Assembly (NCBI RefSeq): GCF_008123425.1
Contig: NZ_VSSS01000014.1
Span: 1-64,000 of the forward strand
Direction of reading: 5' to 3'
Origin: Bradyrhizobium rifense
GTDB taxonomy: Bacteria; Pseudomonadota; Alphaproteobacteria; Rhizobiales; Xanthobacteraceae
DNA length: 64,000 bases
The notes beneath the pieces are model-generated. The model worked only from the letters and a program-made list of their open reading frames with translations. It was not told where the DNA came from and did not search any database. Shown piece by piece: positions 7,494 to 16,012 of this stretch (position 1 is the first letter of the stretch; each line of letters begins with the position of its first letter). The position numbers and the translations under genes were made by a program.

Positions 7494-8533
7494 TCCTCGA
7501 TCTCCTCCTCGGAATGCAGCGAGGCGAGGGATCGCCAGATCAGGATCGGGATCAGCAGCGAGAACACGATGACGTCCTTGAGCGCGCTGCTCTCGAAGGA
7601 CGCAAAACTTTCGAGGATGCCGACGCCGACGGCGCCGATCGCAGCACCGGGATAGCTGGTCATGCCGCCGACAATGGCGCCGACGAAGGCCTTGAGGCCG
7701 ATCAGGAAGCCGGAATCGTAGAACACCGTGTTGACCGGCGCGATCAGGATTCCGGAGACGCCGGCCATCAGCGATCCCAGCAGATAGGCGATCGTGCCGG
7801 CGCGGGCGGGCCGTATCCCCATCAGGCGCGAACCGGTCCGGTTCACAGCCGTGGCACGCAGCGATTTTCCGACCAGCGTAAAGTCGAAGAACAGATAGAG
7901 CAGTCCGCTGAAGACGAGGGCCGCGATCACGATCAGCATGGTCTGGCCCGACACCAGCGCGCCGGCGAACTCGGTCGAGAACGAGGTCAGCGGTTCGGTC
8001 CGGACACCTTCGGGGCCGAAGAACAGCAGGCCGAGGCCCACCAGTGCGAAATGCAGTGCGACGGAGACCGTCAGGAGCAACAGCACTGTTCCGTCCGCGA
8101 TGGGACGGAACACGATCCGGTCCAGCAGCGGTGCGATCGGCGTGATCAGCATCAAGGCCAGGACGAGTCTGACGGCGAGAGGAGGATCGGCGCGCATTGT
8201 CAGCCAGGCGACGCCAACGACGGCGAGCGGAAGTACGAGATAAAAAAGAAGGGCACGCGGCAGCAAGCGAAGCTCGCCGGAGCGCAGCAGCGAGATGATC
8301 TCGATCAGGGTCGCGAGGCACGCGAGGATGACGACGAGCGCGCCGGTCCCGGGAAAACGCTTCGCATCGAGGGCTGCCAGCGTCAGCGCGGTGAATGCGG
8401 CGATGTCGCCAAAGGGAATGAAGATGACCCGTGTCACCGTGAAGATGAGGACGGTCCCGATCGCCACCAGTGCATAGACTGCGCCGGTGGCGATTCCGTC
8501 GATCCCAAGGATGGCTGCGATGTCACTCGTCAT
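7490..8533 (-). CDS. livH: Liv-type ABC transporter permease (LivH family)
   Basis: A 347-residue integral membrane subunit, longer than typical LivH (about 290-310), with roughly eight to ten hydrophobic segments. Recognisable family pieces are GIDGIATGAVYALVAIGTVL at the N-terminus, the loop LRATAVNRTGSRLMGI (EAA-like contact with the ATPase), and GLKAFVGAIVGGMTSYPGA near the end. It is coupled to the downstream livM-livG gene by a 4-bp ATGA overlap and follows the binding-protein gene by 42 bp. It should form the translocation pore together with the LivM half of the fusion. Confidence 0.92.
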   Translation of the reverse strand: MTSDIAAILGIDGIATGAVYALVAIGTVLIFTVTRVIFIPFGDIAAFTALTLAALDAKRFPGTGALVVILACLATLIEIISLLRSGELRLLPRALLFYLVLPLAVVGVAWLTMRADPPLAVRLVLALMLITPIAPLLDRIVFRPIADGTVLLLLTVSVALHFALVGLGLLFFGPEGVRTEPLTSFSTEFAGALVSGQTMLIVIAALVFSGLLYLFFDFTLVGKSLRATAVNRTGSRLMGIRPARAGTIAYLLGSLMAGVSGILIAPVNTVFYDSGFLIGLKAFVGAIVGGMTSYPGAAIGAVGVGILESFASFESSALKDVIVFSLLIPILIWRSLASLHSEEEIEE

Positions 8534-8575
8534 TGAGACGCCGTTCCCCCGTTCTGACTGCCTGCCGCCGTCCGA

Positions 8576-9724
8576 CTACGGTGCGTACTTCCAGGCGCCG
8601 CCGCTCAGGCGCACCACGACGAGCGAGCGCTCGTCGACGCCGGTCACGGAACCCGGCTTGAAGTTATAGACGGCATGGACGCCCGGCAGCTCCTTGGTGC
8701 TGAGGATCGCGTCTCGCAGGGCGGTGTGGAATTCCGCCGTTCCGGGTTTCGCGGTCTTGAGCGCGCGCTCGGCGGCATTGGCGAAAATCAGCCAGGCGTC
8801 GAAGGAGTAGGCTGAGAAGCCGTCGGTGGTCGGAATGTTGTGGGTCTTCTGGTAGACGGCTCGGAAATCCAGCGCGATCTTCTTGGCGAAGTGCTCGTCG
8901 GGCAGCTGCTCGGCGACGATCACCGGACCGGCGGAGACCTGGATGCCGTCGGCCGCCTTGCCGCCGACATTGACGAAGTCCGGATTGACCAGCGCGACCG
9001 TGCCGTAGGTGTTTCCCTTGAAGCCGCGGTCGGCGAGGCTGAGCAGAGGCAGCGCGCCTTGCGTCCCGGAGCCGCCGTCCAGCACGGCGTCCGGCCGGGC
9101 GGCAAGCACCTTCAGAATCTGTGCGGTGACAGAGGTGTCGGTGCGGGCGTATCGCTCGTTGGTCTGGATCTTGATATCGCCGGCGGTTTCGGCAGCCTTG
9201 GCGCCGTTGTAGACGAGATCGCCCCAGGCATCGGAGAAGCCGATATAGCCGATGTTCTTCATGCCATCGCGCTTCATGCGATCGGCGACGATCTTGACGA
9301 GTAGGGACGCCGGCTGCGGCACCGACACCACCCACTGCTCGGGTGTTTCCGGCAGCTTGCCGATCGGCGAGACCGCGATCATCGGCACCTTCAGCTCGCT
9401 CGCCACCGCCGCCATGGCGATGGTCGACGGTGCCGTCGCGGTGCCGATCAGCAGGTCGACCTTCTCTTCTTCCACCAGCTTGCGCGCGTTGCGGGTCGCG
9501 GCCGACGGGTCGGAGCCGTCGTCGAGCTGGATCAGGCGAATGGTTTCGCCGTTGATGGTCTTCTTGTATTCATAGGCCGCGTTGATGCCGCGCCCATAGG
9601 GGATGCCGATCGACGAGCCGTTGCCGCTGAGTGAGGTAACGAAGCCGATAGTGATGTCGGCCTGCGCAGCCGGAGCTGCGACCACGCCGGCGACAAGTGC
9701 AAGTAAGCTCAGAGTCTTGCGCAT
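8576..9724 (-). CDS. Periplasmic substrate-binding protein of the Liv-type transporter
   Basis: A 382-residue type I periplasmic binding protein with a signal peptide (MRKTLSLLALVAGVVAAPAAQA). The mature start ITIGFVTSLSGNGSSIGIPY is the usual ligand-pocket opening, and the IRLIQLDDGSDPSAATRNAR and VDLLIGTATAP segments follow the family order. The start at 9724 has an AGGAG box just upstream; longer open sequence to 9901 precedes the signal peptide and is not real. It is the first gene of the leftward transporter operon and is clearly paralogous to the binding protein at 14844-16001. Upstream lies a proposed MarR operator at 10024-10045. The ligand is unknown. Confidence 0.93.
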   Translation of the reverse strand: MRKTLSLLALVAGVVAAPAAQADITIGFVTSLSGNGSSIGIPYGRGINAAYEYKKTINGETIRLIQLDDGSDPSAATRNARKLVEEEKVDLLIGTATAPSTIAMAAVASELKVPMIAVSPIGKLPETPEQWVVSVPQPASLLVKIVADRMKRDGMKNIGYIGFSDAWGDLVYNGAKAAETAGDIKIQTNERYARTDTSVTAQILKVLAARPDAVLDGGSGTQGALPLLSLADRGFKGNTYGTVALVNPDFVNVGGKAADGIQVSAGPVIVAEQLPDEHFAKKIALDFRAVYQKTHNIPTTDGFSAYSFDAWLIFANAAERALKTAKPGTAEFHTALRDAILSTKELPGVHAVYNFKPGSVTGVDERSLVVVRLSGGAWKYAP

Positions 9725-10023
9725 TTGCGTTCTCCTCCGTTGATGCTGGATAGGAATGCTTCGATGCCGCCGCGCGGGGACTCCGAACGACGAACCAACC
9801 GATTGAAAACATTGCTGCGGCGCCAAATGCCGGGCGCGACCGAAGAGAGTGTGCTCGCCCGGGCGCTCAGCAGCCATGATGTTGCTTGCCGCGCGAACCA
9901 CGGACCGGCGATGCTGTCACTGCCGGCTGTTCGAGCACGGCGACTGTCCACACGATTGAGTCTCTCAAAATCGGTGCCCTGCAACATCATTGTCATGGCC
10001 ACCGGTCCCTGACCGGCGAGGAA

Positions 10024-10045
10024 TTACTTAAAGCCTAAAGTATTG
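10024..10045. promoter_or_regulatory. Putative MarR operator upstream of the transporter operon
   Basis: The 22-bp sequence TTACTTAAAGCCTAAAGTATTG matches the reverse complement of 18408-18429 at 18 of 22 positions, including an uninterrupted AAGCCTAAA core. The two sites lie in the divergent control regions of the transporter operon and of the marR/acyl-CoA dehydrogenase pair. A shared near-palindrome in an otherwise GC-rich cluster with a single MarR gene supports common control. Binding has not been shown. Confidence 0.6.
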
Positions 10046-10094
10046 TCGGTGGCGCCGTCAACACGTGTCACGGGGCTGTCAGAAAAAAATGTTG

Positions 10095-10104
10095 TTGCAT
10101 ACAA
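10095..10104. promoter_or_regulatory. Possible GntR-type half-palindrome
   Basis: TTGCATACAA resembles the TTGTATACAA-type sites of some GntR regulators. It lies between the divergent transporter operon and racemase-like gene (gap 9725-10287, which otherwise holds only the MarR-type site and no gene). No GntR gene is present in the cluster, so this is weak. Confidence 0.2.
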
Positions 10105-10287
10105 TTTCGTCAGTGTGCGGCGTTTCCCTGCTCCTCGACCGGACGAAAACGCCGTGCCCGCCTGGCCGTGACGGTGTCGGTTGTCGGCTCTGCCGCGCGC
10201 ATTTGACGCGTGAATTAGTTTATGGTTGAAATATATTCATCGGCAGACGACGACCGATCCTCCGACCACCGCTTGAGGAGAAGGACG

Positions 10288-11070
10288 ATGCGCATCTTCT
10301 GGCAGAGCTTCGTTGATGCGAGCGTCAACGCGCCCTACATGGCGCGGCTGTCGGAATACCTCAACAACATCGCTGCACCAGGCACGACGGTTCACGTCGA
10401 GGGCATCAGTCCGCCGGACCGCGAGTTCGGACGGCTTGCGGAATTGCGCTGCGCCGTCCAGGCCATCGACAACGGCATCGCGGCGGAGGAGGGCGGGTTC
10501 GATGCCTTTGTCATGGGGCATTTTCAGGATCCCGGCCTCTATGAGCTGCGTTCGGCGCTCGACATTCCCGTGATCGGGACCGGCGAGGCGACGTTGCTGG
10601 CGGCCTCGCAGCTCGGCCGCCGACTTGGCCTTGTCACGCTCGATCCCGTCTTCGAGGTCTGGCACTACGAGCAGGCCGAACGTCACGGCCTCGGCGGTCG
10701 CGTGGTCCACGTGACCGGTCTTGGCTGCAAGCCGGAAGATTTCGCCGATGCGTTTGCCGGCGACAATGCTGCGCAAGCCCGCATGATCGAGGATTTTGTC
10801 GCCTGCGCGCTTCCTCTGGTCGAGCGCGGCGCGGATGTCGTGATCCCCGCCGGCGTATTGCCTGGCCTCCTGATCGGGAAGGAGCATGGCCTGAAGGTTG
10901 GCCACGCGCCGGTGGTCAATTGCGCAGCCGTGGCGCTGAAGAGCGCCGAGATGTGGGTGCAGCTCCGGCAGCTCAATGGCACCGAACCAAGCCGCGGGCC
11001 GAGCTTCAGGCGGGCCAGCGCCCAGGCGCGCGCTGATTTCCGCGCGTTGCTCGCCCGTAACAGCCGTTAA
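10288..11070 (+). CDS. Aspartate/glutamate-racemase superfamily protein
   Basis: A 260-residue cytosolic protein starting MRIFWQSFVDASVNAPYMARL, with GGAG in the leader. It resembles hydantoin racemase and maleate isomerase-type members of the Asp/Glu racemase superfamily: two Rossmann-like halves, with GHFQDPGLYELRSAL and IPVIGTGEATLLAA in the first half and GADVVIPAGVLPGLL plus PVVNCAAVALKSAEM in the second. Of the paired catalytic Cys expected in true racemases, the second-half Cys (VVNCAAV) is visible. The first-half position appears as Gly-His (MGHFQDP) without Cys, so racemase activity is doubtful and isomerase or decarboxylase-like chemistry is possible. It opens the rightward catabolic operon. 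Confidence 0.75.
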   Translation: MRIFWQSFVDASVNAPYMARLSEYLNNIAAPGTTVHVEGISPPDREFGRLAELRCAVQAIDNGIAAEEGGFDAFVMGHFQDPGLYELRSALDIPVIGTGEATLLAASQLGRRLGLVTLDPVFEVWHYEQAERHGLGGRVVHVTGLGCKPEDFADAFAGDNAAQARMIEDFVACALPLVERGADVVIPAGVLPGLLIGKEHGLKVGHAPVVNCAAVALKSAEMWVQLRQLNGTEPSRGPSFRRASAQARADFRALLARNSR

Positions 11071-11101
11071 TCCCGGATAAGCTAGTCTTGGAGAACAAGT
11101 C

Positions 11102-11530
11102 ATGATGACTCCCGAAAAGATCCTGTACGAGACTGAGGTGACGGCGACCGGAGGTCGGGACGGCAAGGCCGCCAGCGTCGACGGTCTGCTGTCGGTGTCG
11201 CTGTCCTTGCCGAAATCGATGGGCGGCCCTGGCGGCGAAGGCACCAATCCCGAGCAGCTCTTTGCGGCCGGCTACGCCGCGTGCTTTCTCGGTGCAGTCA
11301 AGCTCGTCGCGCGGACGCGGAAGGTGGCGCCCTCCGCCGAGCCGTCCGTGACCGCGAAGGTCGCGATGGGGCCGGTTCCCGTTGGATATGCGCTCGCTGT
11401 CGAGCTGAAGGTCAATCTGCCTGGTGTCGAGAAGGCAGTGGCCGAAGAGGTCGTTGCCGGCGCGCATGAACGCTGCCCCTATTCGAACGCAACCCGTGGC
11501 AATATTGACGTGAAACTGACGGTGGTTTGA
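11102..11530 (+). CDS. Organic hydroperoxide reductase, Ohr/OsmC family
   Basis: A 142-residue thiol peroxidase subunit that reduces organic hydroperoxides. Both redox Cys are present in family context: AAGYAACFLGAVKLVA (first, about residue 60) and HERCPYSNATRGNIDV (second, about residue 125). The N-terminal part LYETEVTATGGRDGKAAS and the motif GTNPEQLFAAGYAACF are typical of Ohr rather than YhfA-type OsmC. It lies 31 bp after the racemase-like gene and 22 bp before the thiolase-fold gene, so it is cotranscribed. It may protect against peroxides formed from the unsaturated substrate or by flavin enzymes. Ohr genes often have their own OhrR (MarR family) regulator, which the cluster's MarR could also be. 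Confidence 0.9.
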   Translation: MMTPEKILYETEVTATGGRDGKAASVDGLLSVSLSLPKSMGGPGGEGTNPEQLFAAGYAACFLGAVKLVARTRKVAPSAEPSVTAKVAMGPVPVGYALAVELKVNLPGVEKAVAEEVVAGAHERCPYSNATRGNIDVKLTVV

Positions 11531-11552
11531 GGCGGATGAACGAGGGCGGTCG

Positions 11553-12731
11553 GTGACCAAGACCTTACGTACACCGTATGATGGCGTCGTGATTGCGGCT
11601 CCCGTCACCATTCCTTATGTGCGCTACTCCATCGAGAGCGCGCAGTGGTGGATCGGGCGGGCGCTCAGCGCGCTCGTTGCGCAGGCCGGCATCAAGGCGT
11701 CCGATATCGATGGTCTGTGCGTCTCCAGCTTCACCATGGGCACTGACAGCGGTGTCGGACTGACGCAGCATTTCGGGCTCTGCGTGCGATGGCTGGATAC
11801 GATTCCGCTCGGTGGCGCCAGCGCCATCGCAGGGTTGCGAAAGGCGGCGCGCGCGGTTCAGGCCCATGACGCCGACATCGTGGCGTGCGTGGCGGGCGAC
11901 ACCAACCACGTCGATTCCTTCCGGCTGACGCTGGAGAATTTTTCGCGGTTCAACCAGGACGCCGTCTATCCTTACGGAGCCGGCGGCGCCAATGCGAGCT
12001 TCGCGCTGATTGCGCGCAACTACATGCGAACCTTCGGTGTCACGCGTGAAGATGTCGGCAGGATCGCCGTCGCCCAGCGCACCAATGCCCTGCGCAACCC
12101 GCACGCGCTGATGAAGGCGCCGCTGACGATGGAGCAATATCTCGCGGCCCGGCCGATTTCTGATCCGATCCACCTGTTCGATTGCGTGATGCCCTGCGCC
12201 GGCGCGGAAGCGTTCCTCGTCATGCGCGAAGAGACGGCGGCGTCGTTGGACCTGCCGGCCGCACGACTTCTGTCGACGATCGAGCGGCACAACGCCTTCG
12301 CCGACGATCCGATGCAGGTGCGGGGCGGTTGGGCGATGGACATCGGCGATCTCTATGCGATGGCCGGCGTGAAGCCCGATGATCTCGACGTCGTGCAGAC
12401 CTATGACGACTATCCCGTCATCACGATGATGCAGTTCGAGGATCTCGGCTTCTGCAAGAAGGGGGAGGGGGCCGAGTTCGTGCGCCAGCATGATCTCACC
12501 ATCGATGGTGACTTTCCGCACAACACGTCGGGCGGACAGCTTTCGGTCGGGCAGGCCGGTGCCGCCGGCGCCTATCTCGGTCTCGTCGAGGGATTGCGGC
12601 AGGTTCTGGGGACTGCAGGCCCCACCCAGGTCAGGAATGCAAGCCTCGCCTTGGCCTCCGGGTTCGGTATGATCAACTATGACCGCGGTCTGGCCTCGGG
12701 CGCCGCGATCCTTGCAGGGCCTTCGCGATGA
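11553..12731 (+). CDS. Thiolase-fold protein without nucleophilic Cys (SCP-x/Ltp2-like)
   Basis: A 392-residue thiolase-superfamily protein with a GTG start. The fold is clear from RALSALVAQAGIKASDIDGL at the N-terminus, VYPYGAGGANASFALIARNYM in the middle and HNTSGGQLSVGQAGAAGAYLG at the C-terminus. Where thiolases have the nucleophile in a GGCASG-type motif, this protein reads LGGASAIAGLRKA, so the Cys is missing. The segment VVQTYDDYPVITMMQFEDLGF resembles the Tyr-containing catalytic region of Ltp2-type retro-aldolases of steroid side-chain degradation, which also lack Cys and work with a DUF35 partner. The next gene, overlapping by ATGA, begins with a DUF35 domain. A CoA-dependent retro-aldolase role is therefore more likely than thiolysis. 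Confidence 0.8.
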   Translation: MTKTLRTPYDGVVIAAPVTIPYVRYSIESAQWWIGRALSALVAQAGIKASDIDGLCVSSFTMGTDSGVGLTQHFGLCVRWLDTIPLGGASAIAGLRKAARAVQAHDADIVACVAGDTNHVDSFRLTLENFSRFNQDAVYPYGAGGANASFALIARNYMRTFGVTREDVGRIAVAQRTNALRNPHALMKAPLTMEQYLAARPISDPIHLFDCVMPCAGAEAFLVMREETAASLDLPAARLLSTIERHNAFADDPMQVRGGWAMDIGDLYAMAGVKPDDLDVVQTYDDYPVITMMQFEDLGFCKKGEGAEFVRQHDLTIDGDFPHNTSGGQLSVGQAGAAGAYLGLVEGLRQVLGTAGPTQVRNASLALASGFGMINYDRGLASGAAILAGPSR

Positions 12732-13969
12732 TAGAGCCGATCAAGCCGCCCCGGCGCAAGAACCCGTTGCTGCGGACGCGGCTGCCTGCCTCGCCACCGC
12801 GACCGCGCAGCAGGACGTCGCACGGGTTCACACGGGCGGCCGCGGAAGGCCGCTTCATGCTGCAAAGCTGCGAAGCTTGCGGCTCTTTTGCTTATCCGGC
12901 GCGTGAGGCATGTCCGTCTTGCCTGTCGGCCGGCCTTGCCTTCGTCGACGCACCGCGCCGGGGCACGCTGCTCGCCGAGACGACGGCACGCGTGCCGAGC
13001 GACGTCTATTTCCGCGAACGGGCGCCGTGGCGAATCGGCCTCGTCAAGATGGATTGCGGTCCGACGATCGTCGCACATCTCCATGCTGACTGTGCGGAGG
13101 GCGCACCGGTCCGCATGTCGTTTCAACTCGACAAGAGCGGCCAGGCGGTGGCCTTTGCCCATCCCGAGGGGGAGACTCCCAACATGGCAGACGACAAGCA
13201 GTGGCGGGAAATGACGGCCGATCCGAAATTCCGGCGCGTGCTCGTGACCAACGGCCGCAGCGTGATCGGCCAGGAAGCTGTCGCTGCCTTGAAGGCCGCT
13301 GGCGCCAAGACGGTGTTCGTCGGCGTAGCCGAACCGTGGCGGCCGTTCGCCGGCGAGAGGCTGCTGCGCGGTCAGGACGGGATCGAGATCGTGACGCTTG
13401 ACGCGGCCGACGAAAAATCTGCGGCCGATCTCGCAGCCGACATCGGCGGCAAGGTCGATATCCTCATCAACACGACGGAGTATGTGCGGCCGGGCGGCCT
13501 GCTCGACCGCAGGGGCACGAGCATCGCACGCGACGAGATCGACCAGGCCTATCTTGGCTTCATCAACCTCGCGCAGGCGTTTGGACCTGCTATGCGGATG
13601 CGCGGCGCCGATGGCATCAACAACAGTGCCGCGTGGGTCAACATTCTCTCGGTCTATGCGCTGGCGAACTGGCCTGCCTTTGGCGCCTATTCGGCCTCGC
13701 AAGCGGCGTGCCTGTCGCTGTCGCACTGCCTGCGCGCGGAGCTCAGGCCCGGTGGCGTCAGGGTGATGAACCTGTTCGCCGGGCCCGTCGACACCGAATG
13801 GTTCCAGACCGTGCCGCCGCCGAAGGTCGCGCCGCGCGCAATCGCGCAGGCGATCGTGTCGGGGCTGAGAGGCGGGCTCGAGGAGTTGTATGTCGGAGAT
13901 GTCGCCGAAGAGATCCGGCAACGCCTGGCGGCCAATCCGAAAGCGCTCGAGCGCGAGCTCGATAGGTGA
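12728..13969 (+). CDS. DUF35 zinc ribbon/OB-fold protein fused to a degenerate SDR
   Basis: A 413-residue fusion translationally coupled (ATGA) to the thiolase-fold gene. Residues about 35-140 are a DUF35 module: a helix and zinc ribbon (CEACGSFAYPAREACPSC) followed by an OB fold (RRGTLLAETTARVPS, RIGLVKMDCGPTIVAHL). Residues about 165-413 are a short-chain dehydrogenase/reductase: VLVTNGRSVIGQEAV in place of the TGxxxGIG cofactor loop, DILINT, and LSVYALANWPAFGAYSASQAA around the active site. The catalytic Lys of YxxxK is Gln (TAT TCG GCC TCG CAA), so oxidoreductase activity is probably lost or altered. The DUF35 part is likely the structural partner of the neighbouring thiolase-fold protein; the SDR part may be a scaffold or an unusual dehydrogenase. 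Confidence 0.85.
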   Translation: MIEPIKPPRRKNPLLRTRLPASPPRPRSRTSHGFTRAAAEGRFMLQSCEACGSFAYPAREACPSCLSAGLAFVDAPRRGTLLAETTARVPSDVYFRERAPWRIGLVKMDCGPTIVAHLHADCAEGAPVRMSFQLDKSGQAVAFAHPEGETPNMADDKQWREMTADPKFRRVLVTNGRSVIGQEAVAALKAAGAKTVFVGVAEPWRPFAGERLLRGQDGIEIVTLDAADEKSAADLAADIGGKVDILINTTEYVRPGGLLDRRGTSIARDEIDQAYLGFINLAQAFGPAMRMRGADGINNSAAWVNILSVYALANWPAFGAYSASQAACLSLSHCLRAELRPGGVRVMNLFAGPVDTEWFQTVPPPKVAPRAIAQAIVSGLRGGLEELYVGDVAEEIRQRLAANPKALERELDR

Positions 13970-13970
13970 G

Positions 13971-14786
13971 ATGCAGATTTCAAGCAAGCCGCAGGACGTG
14001 ACGATGCAAAGCAACAATCTCCTGGAGCTGGCGGGTGCGATTTCCTCCGGCGCGGTGCGCGTGGTCGATCTGACCTTTACGCTCAGTCCGGACTTTCCGG
14101 TCATCGTGTTGCCGCCGGAGTTCGGCCAGGCAGCGCCGGTCCGCATCCAGGAAATCTCGCGATATGACGGTCGCGGCCCGGCCTGGTACTGGAACAACAT
14201 CACCTTTGGTGAACACACCGGCACGCATTTCGACGCGCCGATTCACTGGTTCACCGGCAAGAACCTGCCAAACAATGCCGTCGACACCATGCCGGCCAAG
14301 GACATGATCGCTCCCGCCTGTGTCATCGACTGCTCCGCGCAGACGGCTCAGGATCCGGACTTTCTGCTCACGGTCCCGCTGGTCGAAGCCTGGGAAGCAA
14401 CGCACGGCCGGATTCCAGAGCGGAATTGGGTGCTGCTGCGGACCGACTGGTCGAAGAAGGGCTGGCGCGACTATTCCAATCTCGGGGATGACGGCGCGCA
14501 CACGCCGGGCCCGAACCCGGCCGTGATGAAGTGGCTGGTCGAGGAGCGCGGCATCATCGGGTTCGGCAACGAGACCATCGGTACGGATGCGGGGCAGGCC
14601 GGGCATTTCGAGCCGCCTTATCCGGCGCATCATTTCCTGCACGGCGCGGGCCGCTACGGCCTGCAATGCTTGTGCAACCTGGATCAGCTTCCGGCCACCG
14701 GCGCCATCATCGTGGCCTCGCCGCTGAAGATCCAGAACGGCTCCGGCAGTCCGCTTCGCGTCATCGCGCTGGTCTCGTCAACCTGA
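13971..14786 (+). CDS. Metal-dependent cyclase / kynurenine formamidase-like hydrolase
   Basis: A 271-residue member of the cyclase family (PF04199). The metal-binding signature HTGTHFDAPIHW (about residue 82 onward) is intact, the second metal region AHHFLHGAG is near residue 222, and the N-terminal VVDLTFTLSPDFPV strand is typical. Family members hydrolyse amides or cyclic amides or isomerise small acids using Zn or Mn. I start at the ATG at 13971, one base after the DUF35-SDR stop; an ATG at 14004 with AGGA upstream is a good alternative and would give 260 residues. It is cotranscribed with the aldolase-like pair, so it probably acts on the same unknown substrate. Confidence 0.88.
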   Translation: MQISSKPQDVTMQSNNLLELAGAISSGAVRVVDLTFTLSPDFPVIVLPPEFGQAAPVRIQEISRYDGRGPAWYWNNITFGEHTGTHFDAPIHWFTGKNLPNNAVDTMPAKDMIAPACVIDCSAQTAQDPDFLLTVPLVEAWEATHGRIPERNWVLLRTDWSKKGWRDYSNLGDDGAHTPGPNPAVMKWLVEERGIIGFGNETIGTDAGQAGHFEPPYPAHHFLHGAGRYGLQCLCNLDQLPATGAIIVASPLKIQNGSGSPLRVIALVSST

Positions 14787-14843
14787 AGTGAATCAATGGC
14801 GCTTGCCAATCAGAACAAGAAATATTCGCGAAAGACAGGTGCC

Positions 14844-16001
14844 ATGAACTCGATCAAGAGCCTGCTAGTCTCCACTGCATTGCTTCTCGCCGTCCCGCAG
14901 CTTGCGCAGGCCGAGATCCTCGTTGGCTTCGTTACCGGCCTCAGTGGGCCGGTGTCGTCGATTGGAATTCCGAACGCGAAGGGGATCGCAGCGGGCCAAG
15001 CTTATATCGGCGAGATCGGCGGCGAGAAGATTCGAGTCATCCAGCTTGATGACGGCTCCGATCCGACGGCGTCTGCGCGCAACGCTCGCAAGCTTGTCGA
15101 GCAGGAGAAGGTCGACGTTCTCATCGGCACGTCCGGTGCGCCGCAGACGCTCGCGATGGCGACGGCGGCCATCGAGATGAAGATTCCGATGATCGCGGTG
15201 TCGCCGATCGCGCCGGTGCCGGCAGGCGACGGTGGCCCCTGGGTCGTGCAGACGCCGCAGCCAACGCCCCTTCTCGTGCAAGGCATCGTCGACCACATGA
15301 AGGCGAAGGGCCTGAAGACCGTCGCGTTCATCGGCTTCTCCGATGCGTTCGGCGACCTCATGTACAATTCGCTCGAGCAAAGTGCGAAGACCGCCGACAT
15401 CAAGATCATTGCCAACGAACGCTACGCGAGGTCGGATTCCTCGGTGACGGCCCAGGTGCTGCGCGCTCTCGCCGCGCGTCCCGACGCGATCATGCTCGGC
15501 GGCACCGGGACGCCCGGCGCGTTGCCGGTCATCGCCTTGTCCGAGCGCGGGTACAAGGGGCCGCTATACGGCAACCACGGGCTGATCAGCGCCGATTTCC
15601 TCCGTCTTGCCGGCAAGGCCGCCAACGGCATCATCTGCCCGACTGGACCTGTGACCGCGGCGGAGCAGCTTCCGGCCAGCAATCCGATTCAGAAGGTGGC
15701 CCTGGATTTCCGTGCGGCCTTCGAGAAGGCGAACGGCGAGGTGCCGACGGATTCATTCTCGTCCTATTCCTTCGACGGCTGGCTGGTGCTCGCCGATGCC
15801 GCCAAGCGCGCGATGGCAACCGGCGCCAAGCCGGGCTCGCCGGAATTTCGCACCGCGCTTCGTCAAGCGCTGTTCACGACCAAGGAGGTCGTGGGAACGC
15901 AGGGCGTCTACACCTATACGCCGGCGGATCGGCATGGCGTCGACGATCGCTCACGCATCATGGTCCAGATCGAGGACGGCAAATACAAGCTGTTGCCCTG
16001 A
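14844..16001 (+). CDS. Second Liv-type periplasmic substrate-binding protein
   Basis: A 385-residue type I binding protein with a signal peptide (MNSIKSLLVSTALLLAVPQLAQA). It is strongly similar along its length to the binding protein at 8576-9724: FVTGLSGPVSSIGIPNAKGI versus FVTSLSGNGSSIGIPYGRGI (compare as separate blocks), both followed by VIQLDDGSDP or LIQLDDGSDP and RNARKLVE. The start at 14844 directly precedes the signal peptide. It lies inside the rightward enzyme operon with no permease of its own, so it probably delivers a second or related ligand to the same LivH/LivM-LivG/LivF complex encoded at 5-8.5 kb. Confidence 0.92.
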   Translation: MNSIKSLLVSTALLLAVPQLAQAEILVGFVTGLSGPVSSIGIPNAKGIAAGQAYIGEIGGEKIRVIQLDDGSDPTASARNARKLVEQEKVDVLIGTSGAPQTLAMATAAIEMKIPMIAVSPIAPVPAGDGGPWVVQTPQPTPLLVQGIVDHMKAKGLKTVAFIGFSDAFGDLMYNSLEQSAKTADIKIIANERYARSDSSVTAQVLRALAARPDAIMLGGTGTPGALPVIALSERGYKGPLYGNHGLISADFLRLAGKAANGIICPTGPVTAAEQLPASNPIQKVALDFRAAFEKANGEVPTDSFSSYSFDGWLVLADAAKRAMATGAKPGSPEFRTALRQALFTTKEVVGTQGVYTYTPADRHGVDDRSRIMVQIEDGKYKLLP

Positions 16002-16012
16002 GCGAGGCGCAG

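Noticed and set aside
7494..8321. N-terminal extension of the livM-livG frame through livH
   Set aside because: The extension is out of frame with livH, is Arg-rich and has no membrane segments. The ATG at 7493 with ATGA overlap is the natural start.
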